From positions 3,251,070 to 3,315,069 of the forward strand of contig JAJEKV010000036.1 of NCBI GenBank assembly GCA_021234155.1: DNA of 64,000 nt, given 5' to 3'. The DNA is from Isoetes taiwanensis (lineage: Eukaryota; Streptophyta; Lycopodiopsida; Isoetales; Isoetaceae). This document shows, piece after piece, positions 43,229 to 54,099 of the stretch; the stretch's first letter is position 1, and the number at the start of each line of letters is the position of its first letter. Both the position numbers and the translations under genes were made by a program. The notes under the pieces are model-generated. The model was not told where the DNA came from. It saw only the letters and a list, made by a program, of their open reading frames with translations, and ran no database searches.

Positions 43229-43992
43229 TCATGCTAAACAAGGAAAAGGAATGGCTGGTCCCCTCAGCCTTATGAGCAAAATATGACAGAAGAATGGTGA
43301 TGGTGATGCAAGAAAATGGAGATTCTGAGAATATGAGTAGCAAGGGTGACAAAAAGAGAGAAAAAAATGGAGATGATGTTGGGGAAAGCCTGAACAGCTG
43401 GAAATAATGATGTGAGTGATGTTTGAATGGATGTCTTCGGATAGATGCTCATATGGAGTTTGGAATGTTGACTTGACTCCCGAGTGAGTTGACTCATGAC
43501 CTCGACTTGACTTGCTTGACTTCTTTCAAAATATGTGTGGAGCAGGAACAGTGACTTGAGTTGGGAGTGTCTTTTGACTTCTTCTAAAGCTTGAGCTACC
43601 TTTATGGAAGGCTGATGGAAGGTAGCAGGTTGTGTTCTCTCTTCTGAAAAAAGATTTTGGAAGCAAGGGCTAGATGAGAATGGACCAAAGGCAGATGATC
43701 ATGAATGGAATGTATCAAGTGAACCTGCAAGTATGGAAAAAATATGATGTTAGTACCACGTCCTCCCAAATAGTTGTGATAATATTTAGTCGTTTGGGAT
43801 CCCCATCGCTGAAGAATTGGCTGATATGAATTGGATGGCAACTGTTTGCTCAGGTGGAGATTATTCAGACTGATGAACCTGTGATGACAAGTTTTATATA
43901 TGTTAGGAAACAACTCCTCTTATGCTTTCATGACTGTGAACTCAACCTGCAACACCATAACACACACAAGATGTCAAAGTTAAACCTATTTT

Positions 43993-43994
<2 letters not shown>

Positions 43995-44030
<36 letters not shown>
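43995..44030 (+). repeat. Poly(T) run
   Basis: About 40 consecutive T in the retroelement interior between the integrase end and the 3' LTR. On the element's sense strand this is poly(A), which could mark an internal insertion of a polyadenylated sequence. Confidence 0.6.
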
Positions 44031-44034
<4 letters not shown>

Positions 44035-44222
44035 AAAGCAATTCCAAAAATAATACTAAAAGAGCACAAGCATCCACATCTTCAAGGAACATGCCTATTA
44101 ATTCTAAAAGCTAGTGTCTCTAATAACTCAAATGACTAACTATCCAATAACTATTCTATTCAAACAAACTCATACAAATATGTTGTTGCCAATACCTTTT
44201 CGATGCAATGTGTTTATAGGGT

Positions 44223-45332
44223 TCATGAGCTGTTGACTGTTGTGATATCTTCTAGGAAGTAAGAATTTGTACACCGCTTGTCCACGATTTTGTATGGCCC
44301 TTCCCACAAGCAAACAAATTTACACAGCGTATTTTCCTTTGCCTTGTCCCATTTGAGAACTAGCTCCTCTTTGAAACTTCCTTGCAATTTGTGGATGGCC
44401 TTGAATGTCATTGCATCCTTTGCTTTCTTAAGCAACATGGTATTCTCCGCTTCAAGCCTCTCCTCTTCCATGGATGGAGCAACCTATCAAACCTTTCCTC
44501 AGATGCTTCCTCTATATCTGCATTTTGAATCTTTAGAGCTAACCTTAATGAGGGCAACTCCAATTCCATTTGAACAACAGCCTCAACACCATAGACAAGA
44601 GCAAAAGGTGTATGATTAGTAGCATTTTTAATTGTGGTTCTATATGCCCGTGAGTGCATCATGTAATTTAAGGTGCCAATCTTTTTATGCACCTCTATTG
44701 TTTTCTTGAGAATAGCTTTTAGCACCTTGTTGGTAGACTCGGCACCGCCATTGCCTTGAGGGGTAGTATGTCGAGCTTTTCACATGCTTTACCTTTAAGG
44801 TCTTTAGCGGGTTGCTGATCACATCATTCATGAACCGAAAGTGCCCCGCCGAAACTATTTTCGAGGGGATGCCAAACCTAGTGCATATGTTTTCATGTAG
44901 GAACCTAGCAGGTTGTTAGAGCATTTGCTTGTCTCAATGGGACAGCCTACGCCCACTTGGTGAAGAAATCAAGGCCACTAGTATGTATTCATGTCGAGAG
45001 GGAGAGTTTGGATTTATAGGACCTATGAAGTCTAGTCCCCAAGTTTGGAATGGACCTGGAGACGTGATGCTAGTCAAAGCAGCAGGCTGAAGAATTCTTC
45101 TTCCATGTATCTGGCATTTATGGCATCTCCTGATGGTCTCATAACAATCTTTAAACAAGCTAGGCCAATAGTATCCAGACCTGAGTATTTTCTTTGCAGT
45201 TGTGTCAGCTGCATAGTGGCCTCCACAAATTCCTTCATGACAAGCCTCCAGTATCAACTCATCTTCTGACCTGTCAACACATCTCAATAAAACACCAGAT
45301 TGATCAATTTTACATAGTACATCTCCAATCAT
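44223..45332 (-). pseudogene. Integrase of the 10.9-kb Gypsy element
   Basis: The minus-strand frame at 45332-44934 carries the zinc-binding HHCC module (EACHEGICGGHYAADTTAKK through RRCHKCQIHG) and the start of the catalytic core, TWGLDFIGPI with its first Asp. Later pieces at 44725-44408 contain the AYRTTIKNATNHTPFALVYG segment of the core's end. The piece at 44471-44223 (WEGPYKIVDK) is the C-terminal GPF/Y-like module. Frameshifts near 44930, 44750 and 44450 break it. Integrase would insert the cDNA, producing the 5-bp duplication seen. Confidence 0.85.
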
Positions 45333-45339
45333 TACGTAT

Positions 45340-45842
45340 GTTTTGCTCTTTCTTTGAATCTTCTCAACTGACTGCTTGTGAAGTTTTGTGGTACCTCTTC
45401 ATGTTTGAGAAACTTGATGATTTCATCCTGCCAATCTTCTTGCATCTTACTGGATAGCACAAGGTTAGTAGCAATTTCACACCCCTCATCAGTATTCAAA
45501 CCATTAAAATCCTCAAACTCAAACACCTTGTTGGTCAAATAGTCACTAGGACTCTTGATTGTTTTGACAGTTCCGAACTTTTAGATTATAATCCTCAGTA
45601 TCTTGCGTGCCCATCTACACAACTTAGCCTTTTACTCGAAGTTTTTGCGAACAAAGATGGGAATAGGATTTTGATGCATCATTATTTTTACTTCATTGTG
45701 CCGACTACTATATGACCAAGCCTTTGTAAGAAAAACATTATTCCAGCTGCACTTTTTTCCATTCTTGGGTACCTGTTTTCAGCCTCAGACCAAATTTTGC
45801 TGGCAAAAGATATTATCCCATGTTTCTGCATGAGTGCTATGC
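45340..45842 (-). pseudogene. Decayed RNase H and linker of the Gypsy element
   Basis: Between reverse transcriptase and integrase the minus strand gives VGIALMQKHGIISFASKIW, AENRYPRMEKSAAGIMFF and a linker with FEDFNGLNTDEGCE. The first parts match the RT-proximal RNase H of Gypsy elements (the IxFxSK..w...E..Y...EK pattern). Several stops and shifts are present. Confidence 0.65.
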
Positions 45843-46674
45843 CTACAAATTTGCTAGTGACACCGATGTATGCCCGGAATGGTTGAGCAAGGTCCGGTGG
45901 TTTAAGAATCTCCTGATTGGCATATGGAGGTTATCAACAGTCAAATGCACCGACATTCCTTTTGTCCATTCTATTGCAATAAATTTGCTCTCATTCTTGT
46001 TATACTTTGCCAACACGTGTCGAGCTGCCAAAGGACTTATGATGTGTGAAAAGTTAGGCACATACATCCTCAAAAAACTTGTCAACCCCATGAAACTTTT
46101 CACCTGCTTTAAGGTTTTAGGTGGAGCTAGTTTCTTCAGGGCTTCCATTTTTCCTTCAGACACTTTGATCCCTTGAGTAGACACCTCATGACCTAACAAT
46201 TCACCTTTAGAACAGAGAAATACACACTTCTTTGGATTCAAGCACACTCCACCCTTCCCGCACAATTCCATTGTCATTGTTAGCAACTCCATATGTTTAC
46301 ACGGAAGATCCTAGGCATAAATCATCTAAGAAAACTCTAAAATTTGACATTGGCATGCTTTGGAATATTTTATCCATTGCTCTTTGAAAGGTAGCAGATG
46401 CATTCATCAAGCCAAAAGGCATTTTCATCATGGCAAAAGTACCCCAAGGGGTTATGAAAGAGGTCTTAGCTTGATCTGCCTCTTTTATCTTGATTTGATT
46501 GAAACCTGAGAATCCATCCAGAAAAGAATATATTTCTTTCCCCTCGCAGCTGCATGTAACACTTCTTCCGTAAAATGGTAATGGATAACAATCTTTAATA
46601 GTGGCCTTGTTTAAATCCACGTAATCTATACAAATCCTAATGCTTTTATTTTTCTTTTCTATCGAACAATGCAA
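45843..46674 (-). pseudogene. Reverse transcriptase of the Gypsy element
   Basis: The minus-strand frame at 46674-46297 contains IRICIDYVDLNKATIKDCYP, SFLDGFSGFNQIKI, FITPWGTFAMMKMPFGLMNA, ATFQRAMDKIF and VFLDD. The LDD acidic pair stands where most Gypsy elements have (Y/F)xDD. The next frame (46292-45843) continues with LNPKKCVFLCSKGELLGHEV and the thumb/connection KTLKQVKSFMGL. Two frames are needed, so one shift lies near 46295. Confidence 0.9.
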
Positions 46675-47134
46675 GACAAACCAAATCGATTTGTTATCTC
46701 TTTGATAACTTCAGCTTCCTTCATCTTCAATAATTCCTCTCGATCGTGGTAAGTAGTGATGCATTTATTCTTCCGAGTTTTGCATTACAGGTTTAGCATC
46801 TTCTTTTATCTTTATTTCAAACTCACGATATCGTCCCCTCACTCCCACTAATTCTCAGATAATCCCGTGCAAAACGTCCTTCCGCTCTCAAAGAAAATTT
46901 TTAAAGAAGCCTCATCTTTGCTATCAAATAGGTCTCCAAGAAAAAGTGTTCTTACCTGCCCATTTTTGTTGATGGTTAACTCTTTTACCTCTTTTTTTGC
47001 CGTGCATCTATCACCGAATAGGATATAGTCGTGTTGCATCTTCCTTGTCCAATTCATCTTCATTTATAGGCTCCCTCACCAAATAGTCAAGGAGCACAGT
47101 TCAAGCAAGTGCATCCGCCTCACAATTCTCCTCC

Positions 47135-47700
47135 CTAGGTATATGTTTGATCTCCCAAGCCTTGAACTTGCTCAAAGAGTTGCAATACCCTTTCTTTGAG
47201 TCCCGACATGTCTTGGTTTTGGTCCGATACTCTCCGGTCACCTGTCACGCAAATCGGTTGAGAGTCGCCAAAGATAGATACATTAGTTAAACCCAAAGCC
47301 AAAGACTCTTCTAAGCCAGCTATAAGTGCCTTATATTCAGCCATGTTTGAAGTGATTCCTTCATGTACTCCGCCAACTTTGGATAAGAGTTTATTGGCGA
47401 AGTTTCTTATTACACACCGCAGAAGATGCTATATTCAATTTGATTGAAATTCCACCATCAAACCATAACACACCTTTTATTGAGTTTTGCTTCCATACCA
47501 AGGTCATCTAGACAGGTGGGTATGACTTCTATTGGTTTATATAGGCGAAAAATGGCATTTTCAACACACCGCTCATCTTCAATCAACATGTCTTGTTCTA
47601 TAAAAGTTGCAATGATTAGCATCACCGCTTTGTTGTATAGAGTTACATTTGCTCCATTTGAAATAGTACACTTTGCCCCCTTGGACCGCATTGTGTCTAG
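47135..47700 (-). pseudogene. RNase H-like module located before the reverse transcriptase
   Basis: The minus-strand frame at 47344-47135 has MAEYKALIAGLEESLALGLT followed by VSIFGDSQPICV. These are the helix with catalytic Glu and the GDSQ strand with catalytic Asp, as in the additional archaeal-type RNase H of Tat-lineage elements. The preceding stretch (47703-47345) is degenerate and includes CLDDLGMEAKLNKRCVMV. In most Tat elements this extra module follows RT and RH, whereas here it lies upstream of RT. Confidence 0.65.
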
Positions 47701-48581
47701 CATCTACAATGAGACAACCACCTCCTTCCCAAAGAACAAGTCATATATGTCACCACATCACGCTTATCTTCAAAAGCCACAACTATGAAACTTGCCTCAA
47801 CAATTATACCTTCAATTTCTATTGGCACCTTTGTTACTAGTCCTATAGGTTTTATTTTTAGCATTGAGAATGACCTCAATATGACAGTGATGGTTGAGTG
47901 ACAAACAAGACCACATTTCTTCATCACATGTTGAGGCATGACATTTAATGGGGAGCCTCCATCTAGCAAGACCCTAGACAAATGCAAGTTACCTAAACTA
48001 GCTGAGCAAGTAAAGGCACCTGGATCTTTTTCCTCTTGAGTTAATACCACTTTCTCTGTCTCATGCACATCAGTAAATGAAATCTGTTCGACATCATTAC
48101 ACTTTAATATTTTCTCTCTATAGCTAGGTGCAATTCTGAGAAGCGTGAGAAGATCTATGCTCACTTTAGAACTTTTTAGGATCATATCTAGCTCATCTAG
48201 CTCTTTGTCCTTTTTATTAAACTTCTCAAAAGGAAGTGGAGCTATTACCTGAACTTCTTTGTTGACAGGGATGTTCTTGCTTATACCTTTATCTGCAGGT
48301 GTTCCATTTTCCAACATTTTTCTTGTTTGCACCACCATGATCTCTTCCTGCTCCTCATATTCCTCCACAAACCTAATGGCAGATGTTCCTTCCAATTTCT
48401 TGCCTTTGTCCTGCTTGTCAAAGTATTCTTTGACAAAACATTTGTCTTCAAGATGACCTATTTCCTTGCGTAAATTGCACACAGGCGCATCTTTCCAAAA
48501 TGACCTTTCTTTCCACATTTTAAGCATGCCCTGTAATAGCAAATATCGGAAGGATGAGTATCTTTGAAACAATGTGCACAA
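47701..48581 (-). pseudogene. Gag C-terminus (second knuckle) and aspartic protease
   Basis: A 294-aa open minus-strand frame. It starts with a knuckle-like segment ending GHLEDKCFVKEYFDK, followed by an acidic linker (VEEYEEQEEIMVVQT). The protease core follows: GAFTCSASLGNLHLSRVLLD, then GGSPLNVMPQHVMKKCGL, with Asp in LLDGGS as catalytic residue, and later IPIEIEG-like strands. Thr or Ser normally follows the Asp; the DGG variant occurs in some Tat/Athila-like proteases. Confidence 0.75.
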
Positions 48582-48589
48582 GGAGGATA

Positions 48590-49448
48590 AGTTTTTGTTC
48601 TTTCAACTCCAAAAGTTGTTTGGTCGGGGGCTTCGCAATGGTCTCCCTTTATATTTTGGCCATCTCACTCTTGGATTCATTGATTTTAGGTGTAGCTTCT
48701 TCATCTTTGGATTTTCTTCTTTCTTTTTTTTTGCACTTGCATACAGGGCACATGCTCATACTCCCCGCTCATAATCTGGATAAAAAAGGGTCAAGACAAT
48801 GGTTTACATGGTTATCGCAAAAAAGACATATCATTAGAGATTTTAGTTGCCTTTTCAAAAGCTTTGTGTATGGTATCAAAACCTTCCCGATTTTGAATTT
48901 TAGCATCTTCCGTGCACCTTAGGTCTTGGTGACCAGTCCTTTAATGAAAGCAGCCACAAAATAGAGTGTGGGAGTAGGTACCGACTCTTTTTGGCATTTC
49001 CTCGTATGCACTAAACCTTTCCACATAGTGGTTGATACTTTCACCGCCCTTATACAAAAAGTCTCAGAATCTGCGTTGCTAGCTCTTGAGGGGCGCATAC
49101 TTACCAAACCTAGCTAGAAATTGCTGCACAAGACTCTCATATGTGTCGGTAGCCCATAACCCAGGTCACATGCTCACACCAAGCATATGCCTCATCAGAT
49201 TTCATGCATCTTTTAAACTCAAAAAACCTACGACCCTTTTACAACCATAATCTCTATAATATTCATCAAATACCTTGAGGAAAATGGTTAGCATTCATAG
49301 TTGGTTCAAATATGGGTGGAGTAATGGGCAAACTTAGCTCAAAATACTGTGGGATTGCACAATTTGGTTGTCCCACAGCCACAACAGGTACTCCTTGTGG
49401 TTCCAATGGTTCTGGAGCTTCTTGCTGTTCACTTCTTCTAGGAGCCAT
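48590..49448 (-). pseudogene. Gag of the Gypsy element
   Basis: The likely start is ATG 49448 (MAPRRSEQQEAPEPLEPQ), 26 nt past the primer site. The capsid pieces YESLVQQFLARFGKYAPL, YKGGESINHYVERFSAYEEM and the knuckle CLKCGKKGHF appear in successive frames down to about 48490. At least five frameshifts are present. Confidence 0.75.
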
Positions 49449-49473
49449 GAGTTCTTTGTAAACCAGGTGGAAA

Positions 49474-49490
49474 TCTCGGTAGGACCTCCA
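49474..49490 (-). other. Primer-binding site, tRNA-Gln
   Basis: Minus-strand TGGAGGTCCTACCGAGA lies 3 nt inside the 5' LTR. Its complement TCTCGGTAGGACCTCCA matches the 3' end plus CCA that I recall for plant cytosolic tRNA-Gln. Confidence 0.75.
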
Positions 49491-49493
49491 AAA

Positions 49494-51805
49494 TGTTGAT
49501 GGCAAACCTGGCTAAGCCACCAACCTCAGGTCAAAGAAGCACTAATCTTGGTCTAGGACCTCCAGATCACTTGAGGTGATCACTCTGTGCTGAAATATCT
49601 GTTCTTAAACTTCCAGAAAACAAGATTTCACTAGTTTCCCAAAAGCCAGAAAAACTAGTCTTACTCTAACAGGCACAGAGATCAATGTGCTCGACATTCT
49701 GAACTCAAACAAGCATTGCATGCCACTATGATATCCGAAAGCGCCAGAAAAGTCTATGCATAGAAGCTTCCAAGGTTGGTGAGAAATAGTGATTCTTGAC
49801 CAAGTCAAATTGGTCAATGGACCGACAAGGCACAAAATTTTGCCAAATAAGAATGGTGATGAATTTTTATGCAACTAAATTCGCATTAAATGAACACGGT
49901 GTCGCACAATAAGAGCATGCTATTTTCAAGATTGAAAAATTCAGTCACGCAATTTGGGAAGCATGTCTAAGCATCTAATGTTCATGAAGAATGAAGATGA
50001 CTATAAAACATCAACAGTTGATCTTTCTTCTCTTTTTCTTAGCTTTTCCTTTCCCCGAATGGTCGTACTAATGCATCTAGAGTTTTTGTATGCAACTAGA
50101 TGCAGAGGTATGGCTTTTTCTTCCTATTTATAGAGTTGATTCAAATATAAATGCATCAAACGATATTTTCCAAGGTCAGATTTTCATTAAACTGGAATCA
50201 AAGTCATCACATTTGATATCATGTCAATGATCAAGATGATCAATCAACAGGACATCTCTAAAATACACAAATCATGAAGTTTTGGATACAAATCAATCAT
50301 AATGTGCCTCGTGATCAATCTCTTAAGGCGTGAGGAACTCTCAAAGATCAATTCGACTTCACACTTCAGGTACTTGCCTTTGAATCGGCGCAAAAGCCCA
50401 CGAATTTTTCATCGAATGAATCCCCTTTTTAAAAAACTCTGTTTCCGGCCGGATCTTGGCAAATTCGGGATCTTGGCCATGTTTTTGGTTGGTTTAGGTA
50501 CTTCTTTGGCTGTAGCAGGACAGAAGTGGTTGGCCACTGCAATGATTGTTCAGTTTGATCGAAGAAAAAATCAGTTCTTGGCAAGCTAGGTTTTAGGGTT
50601 CGAAGTTTTCTTGAGAACAATTATCCCACAGGCAAGAATCAAAAAATAGGCCAAGGTATAAATAGAGATCTATTTTCATCTCTCTTGATTACGTGGTCTT
50701 CTCCCACGCCAAGCTCGGCTCGTGTTTCGACTTGGCATGCCAGGGGGGACGCCACTTGGCAGAGGATGAGAGGGTAGATAGATGGGGGGTAGATGTAGGT
50801 AGGTTTTGCCATTTTTTAAATGAAGCACGCTTCCCAAGAAAACCATTTAGAAGACCAATGCACACTCTTTTTTCAAAATTTTTGTGCCACCGGCATGACT
50901 TCATGAGGGCTATCGGTGGTATCATCAAACTTTCAAATGCAATACTTTGATTTTGTGGAAAAATTAGTAGGTATTAGACATGGGATTTGGTGAGGTGGCA
51001 TGGAGGAAAAACAAGGCTAATGGGCACATTTGTCAATCATTTCAATCTTATGGTTGACCATCTTTTTGGGTTTGGTCAACATTTGCCTAGTCATCATTTG
51101 ATGATGCAAGGTGATGTGATGATTTGGAATGATGTAATGGTGTTAAGTGATGTAATGGTATGGAGTGATGTGGTGATGTGGACACTTGTTGCTTAGGTGG
51201 CAACTTGGTGAATGACTTGTGGAAGTGGCAAATGATGAGTGGACCAATGTGGCTTTGTAAGTGATGACATATGTATCTAGTCATCATGCCATGTCACTTG
51301 AGGTAGTGACTAGGCAAGCCTCGTGTTTAGCTTTTCCTTTCTTTCCCTTTTTTTTTTGTATAGCATAAAATGCCCCCCCATTTTGCCACATGGTATGGAG
51401 GGTGTGATAGTGGAATGATATGATGAAAAAGATGATGTAGAACTTGATGCTTAGGCAATCCTTTGGTGTAACAACTTTGCAAATGTGCCCTAGGTAGTGG
51501 TAGGTCAACTATGGAACAACAGGCTATGTGTGAGGTGTATGATAGTATGGGGTGTTGGAATGTTGGAGATGTGGAGTATAAGGTAAGGGAATAGAAATGA
51601 CAATATGAGGGAGAAAAGATACCACTTTAATAGCTTGCAAACTTCATAGGGGTCTTCCAAACTTCTAGATGCTTAGATCCTCTCAATGTGTAACCTTGAT
51701 TCCAGTTCAATGTCTTCACTTGGTTCTTCAATATAGTATCTTCTTTTCCCTGCAACATAAATAAGATTTGCTGGCACTTTGCCATGTTGCCATAGCAGGG
51801 CAACA
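49494..51805 (-). repeat. 5' LTR (right copy, 2312 bp)
   Basis: Full-length counterpart of 40901-43228, with ends TGTTGATGGC and GGGCAACA. Differences from the left copy are mostly small indels and base changes concentrated in the first 1.3 kb. The part from about 50960 to 51760 is almost identical. Confidence 0.9.
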
Positions 51806-51810
51806 CTTTA
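51806..51810 (+). other. Target-site duplication CTTTA, right copy
   Basis: Matches 40896-40900 exactly and abuts the LTR end CAACA. Confidence 0.9.
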
Positions 51811-51973
51811 CAAGAAGGAAAAAAGGGAGCGTGTGGGTTTGGTAACCAAACTCATCCTCAGCACTCCCTATCCAATGGGAGAATTAGATGACTGGCTGGA
51901 TCTGTATAGTAGACAAGGCATAACAGAGTTCGATCTGGGGGATCTAATTGCGGTGGAACTGGATATTGACTGA
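51811..51973 (+). pseudogene. 3' part of the split host exon
   Basis: After the right target duplication the frame resumes in register with 40900: CTT TAC AAG AAG. It encodes KKEKRERVGLVTKLIL, then STPYPMGELDDWLDLYSRQG and an acidic end DLGDLIAVELDID with a TGA stop at 51971-51973. With the left part (and the TAG read through) it gives roughly 200 codons. An AT-rich 3' region follows with repeated TATTATCTATT, and nothing else coding appears until 52.45 kb. Confidence 0.6.
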
Positions 51974-52184
51974 AACGTCCATGTTTAATATTATCTATTA
52001 TTATCTATTATCTTTCTGTTCAACTATCTCTTTCGAGGCATGATGTTTAGTTGATATTATTATCTATGTAATCCATCCATGTACTCCATTCCTATATGAA
52101 TAGAATGGTTCTTGTCTACATTGAGAACAGCCCATGACGTGCAATTTTTGAATAGTAATATCTTGTTTCATCGAGGCCTCCAGA

Positions 52185-52330
52185 GGAAATTGGGCGCCCG
52201 CCCACTTTCCTTCCAGAGGAAATTGGGTGCCCGCCCAGTTTCCTTCGGGAATAGTCTCGGGAAACTGTCCCAAGAAAGCTTTCTCGAGGCCACCCCCAGA
52301 AATTGGGCGCCCGCCCCCTTTCCTTCTTGT
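52185..52330. repeat. Three GAAATTGGGCGCCCGCCC palindromic units
   Basis: Units at about 52188, 52218 and 52300 share AGAAATTGGGCGCCCGCCC then TTTCCTTC; the first two are 30 bp apart. Cores are self-complementary (GGGCGCCC). This is the first cluster of the family spread across 52-63 kb. Confidence 0.7.
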
Positions 52331-52451
52331 AGGCAAAAGGAAAACGAGAAAACGTAGATCAGAACCGAAGATAAGAACTGAAAGATAACAACTGAATCAT
52401 GCACAACACAGTTACATCATCATATCATTATAAAGTTATGAAATACATGAC

Positions 52452-52685
52452 TCATAGATTGTAATTATTGGTGATTCTATTAATCTCAAAAGCTTCGCAC
52501 TCCGGAACCCACACAATATGGATAGTAACATGATACTCGCCGGGGAAGTCTTTCTTTCGACAAGTAGCTATACCATACAGCCAGGGATCGAGGGAGATCC
52601 CTTTGAGCTCACAGGCATGAAGATCGTCAAAGGTCATAAGGCAAGTGAGGGTGTCAAGATGGGGCCTCTGAAGACGGCGAGACAT
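52452..52685 (-). CDS. Unrecognised 77-aa protein with TATA promoter
   Basis: ATG 52685 follows a near-perfect TATA box (GCTATAAATATAGC, 52717-52730) by about 32 nt. An upstream in-frame ATG at 52751 lies before the TATA box and is unlikely to be used. The product begins MSRRLQRPHLDTLTCLMTFD, continues ELKGISLDPWLYG, and ends with a beta-like segment HVTIHIVWVPECEAFEI. No domain is recognised. A diverging gene at 53429 shares G(I/V)SLDPWL at a similar distance from its start, so the two are likely distant paralogues. Confidence 0.5.
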   Translation of the reverse strand: MSRRLQRPHLDTLTCLMTFDDLHACELKGISLDPWLYGIATCRKKDFPGEYHVTIHIVWVPECEAFEINRITNNYNL

Positions 52686-52716
52686 GGCAAAGGAATGTGC
52701 TGTGCCCTCAAATGCG

Positions 52717-52730
52717 GCTATATTTATAGC
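52717..52730 (-). promoter_or_regulatory. TATA box of the 77-aa ORF
   Basis: GCTATAAATATAGC, a palindromic TATA element about 32 nt before ATG 52685. Confidence 0.55.
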
Positions 52731-53394
52731 CATGGAATTATTGATGACCATCAGAGAAATTATTGGGTGTATATACTGGTAGTATGTATATCCAATAATC
52801 TTTTATGCATAATACCATCAATAATTATGGTGGGTATAAATATATCTCAAACCAATTTTTTCCATCAAATTTGGCCTTCGTCTAGCCATGTGGTCTCATT
52901 CTGGTCCTGAACGTGATTCCATCACCTGCAAGATGAATCACGAAAACTTCAAGCAGTCCGCGAGCGAGAGATACCCATGGAAGACCGGATGACCACAAAT
53001 CGCTTAAATCCTCGCCATTATCCCTGATCCCTTCGATGTTATCATCCATCCGATATGGAATAGAGCATCAAATGTACATGATAGAGAAGATCACAATACC
53101 GCCTTTGTGAAAATGACTCCTAAGAGTCCCCCTAAATGAACGCTTGTCATCTTGTTGTAACATTTTGTGAATCATCTATGAGATAAAGTATTAGTATAAC
53201 TTGTCTCTATATGTGCAACTTGTCCAACATGTCCCGCGGAAATTGGGCCCTTTGCCCTAGAATGGTTCCCCTTGAATGCGATAGTGAATGGTACGAAATT
53301 ACCAACATTTCAAGGGGTCATTATTGTATACCGTGATACCACCAATACTAGCTTAGAATGTACGCCAATAATTGACATCAATAATTTTTCACCA

Positions 53395-53403
53395 CTATAA
53401 AAG
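53395..53403 (+). promoter_or_regulatory. TATA box of the 53.4-kb small gene
   Basis: CTATAAAAG, 26 nt before ATG 53429. The short leader resembles that of the 77-aa gene. Confidence 0.5.
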
Positions 53404-53428
53404 CAAAATCCAATCGCATTCATCTCTC

Positions 53429-53633
53429 ATGGCTTCCTTTGCCGGATCGTCCAAGAACATCCGGATCCTTCAAGTGCTACTTGAGCTACAAACGATATTA
53501 ACCGGGCTATATGAATGGTGTTAGTCTTGATCCATGGCTCCAGTCCAAAAGCAGATGGACTGCGAGTGCTTGCGTGAAGCTCACTCGTGTTGTGGTCCAC
53601 CAGATATTGGCTTTTCCGACGTTGCATCTTTGA
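53429..53633 (+). pseudogene. Small gene, frame-shifted paralogue of the 77-aa ORF
   Basis: ATG 53429 begins MASFAGSSKNIRILQVLLEL and stops at 53519-53521. A second frame starting near 53512 gives MNGVSLDPWLQSKSRWTASA and ends CVKLTRVVVHQILAFPTLHL at 53633. Joining the two frames would give about 67 aa, with SLDPWL placed as in the minus-strand gene at 52452-52685. A true frameshift or a consensus indel near 53505 would explain the break. Confidence 0.4.
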
Positions 53634-54099
53634 GCCGAATGGCATGGCCTTGGCAGCGTTGACGACGCAGTGAATCGTTGTAGACTCATCAGACTGACAA
53701 GGATATAATAATGATGTGAGGATGTAATAAGCATAGTCAATATTATATAATGTAACGCACTGAAAGTAATTCACGAGGGTCTCTTTGATCTCCACTGCTT
53801 TACGCATTCCACTTCACTTCACGCTTGATGACGTTTCCTCACTTCTAGTAATTGAGCCCGCCAATTTACGCCGAGGATAGCTAAGGTCTCAAGGTAACAG
53901 CAACAAGATTGGTCGTGAAATAAATTAAATTAAAGGTTTTAGTTTCTCACGGTTTAGCCAAATTGATGCCAAGTTGGTTAGCAAAAGTAAACTAGAGAAA
54001 TTTAAGACAAGGAAATGAGGGCAACATTATCATTTAAAAAAAAGTAATTACAAATGTTCATAAAATATTTCCCATATTTTGAAATCATAAATCGCTCAT

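Larger units (their letters stand above)
40901..51805 (-). mobile_element. Complete Ty3/Gypsy LTR retrotransposon, 10.9 kb
   Basis: Two long LTRs with matching TGTTG...CAACA ends are flanked by the 5-bp duplication CTTTA. The minus-strand order is 5' LTR, tRNA-Gln primer site, Gag with zinc knuckle, protease, an RNase H-like module, reverse transcriptase, a decayed RNase H, and integrase. Every coding domain is cut by frameshifts or stops, so this copy appears non-autonomous. A clear polypurine tract is not seen next to the 3' LTR. The protease DGGS and the integrase/RT style suggest the Tat/Athila side of Gypsy; this is an inference from motifs, not a tree. It inserted into a coding exon. 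Confidence 0.9.
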
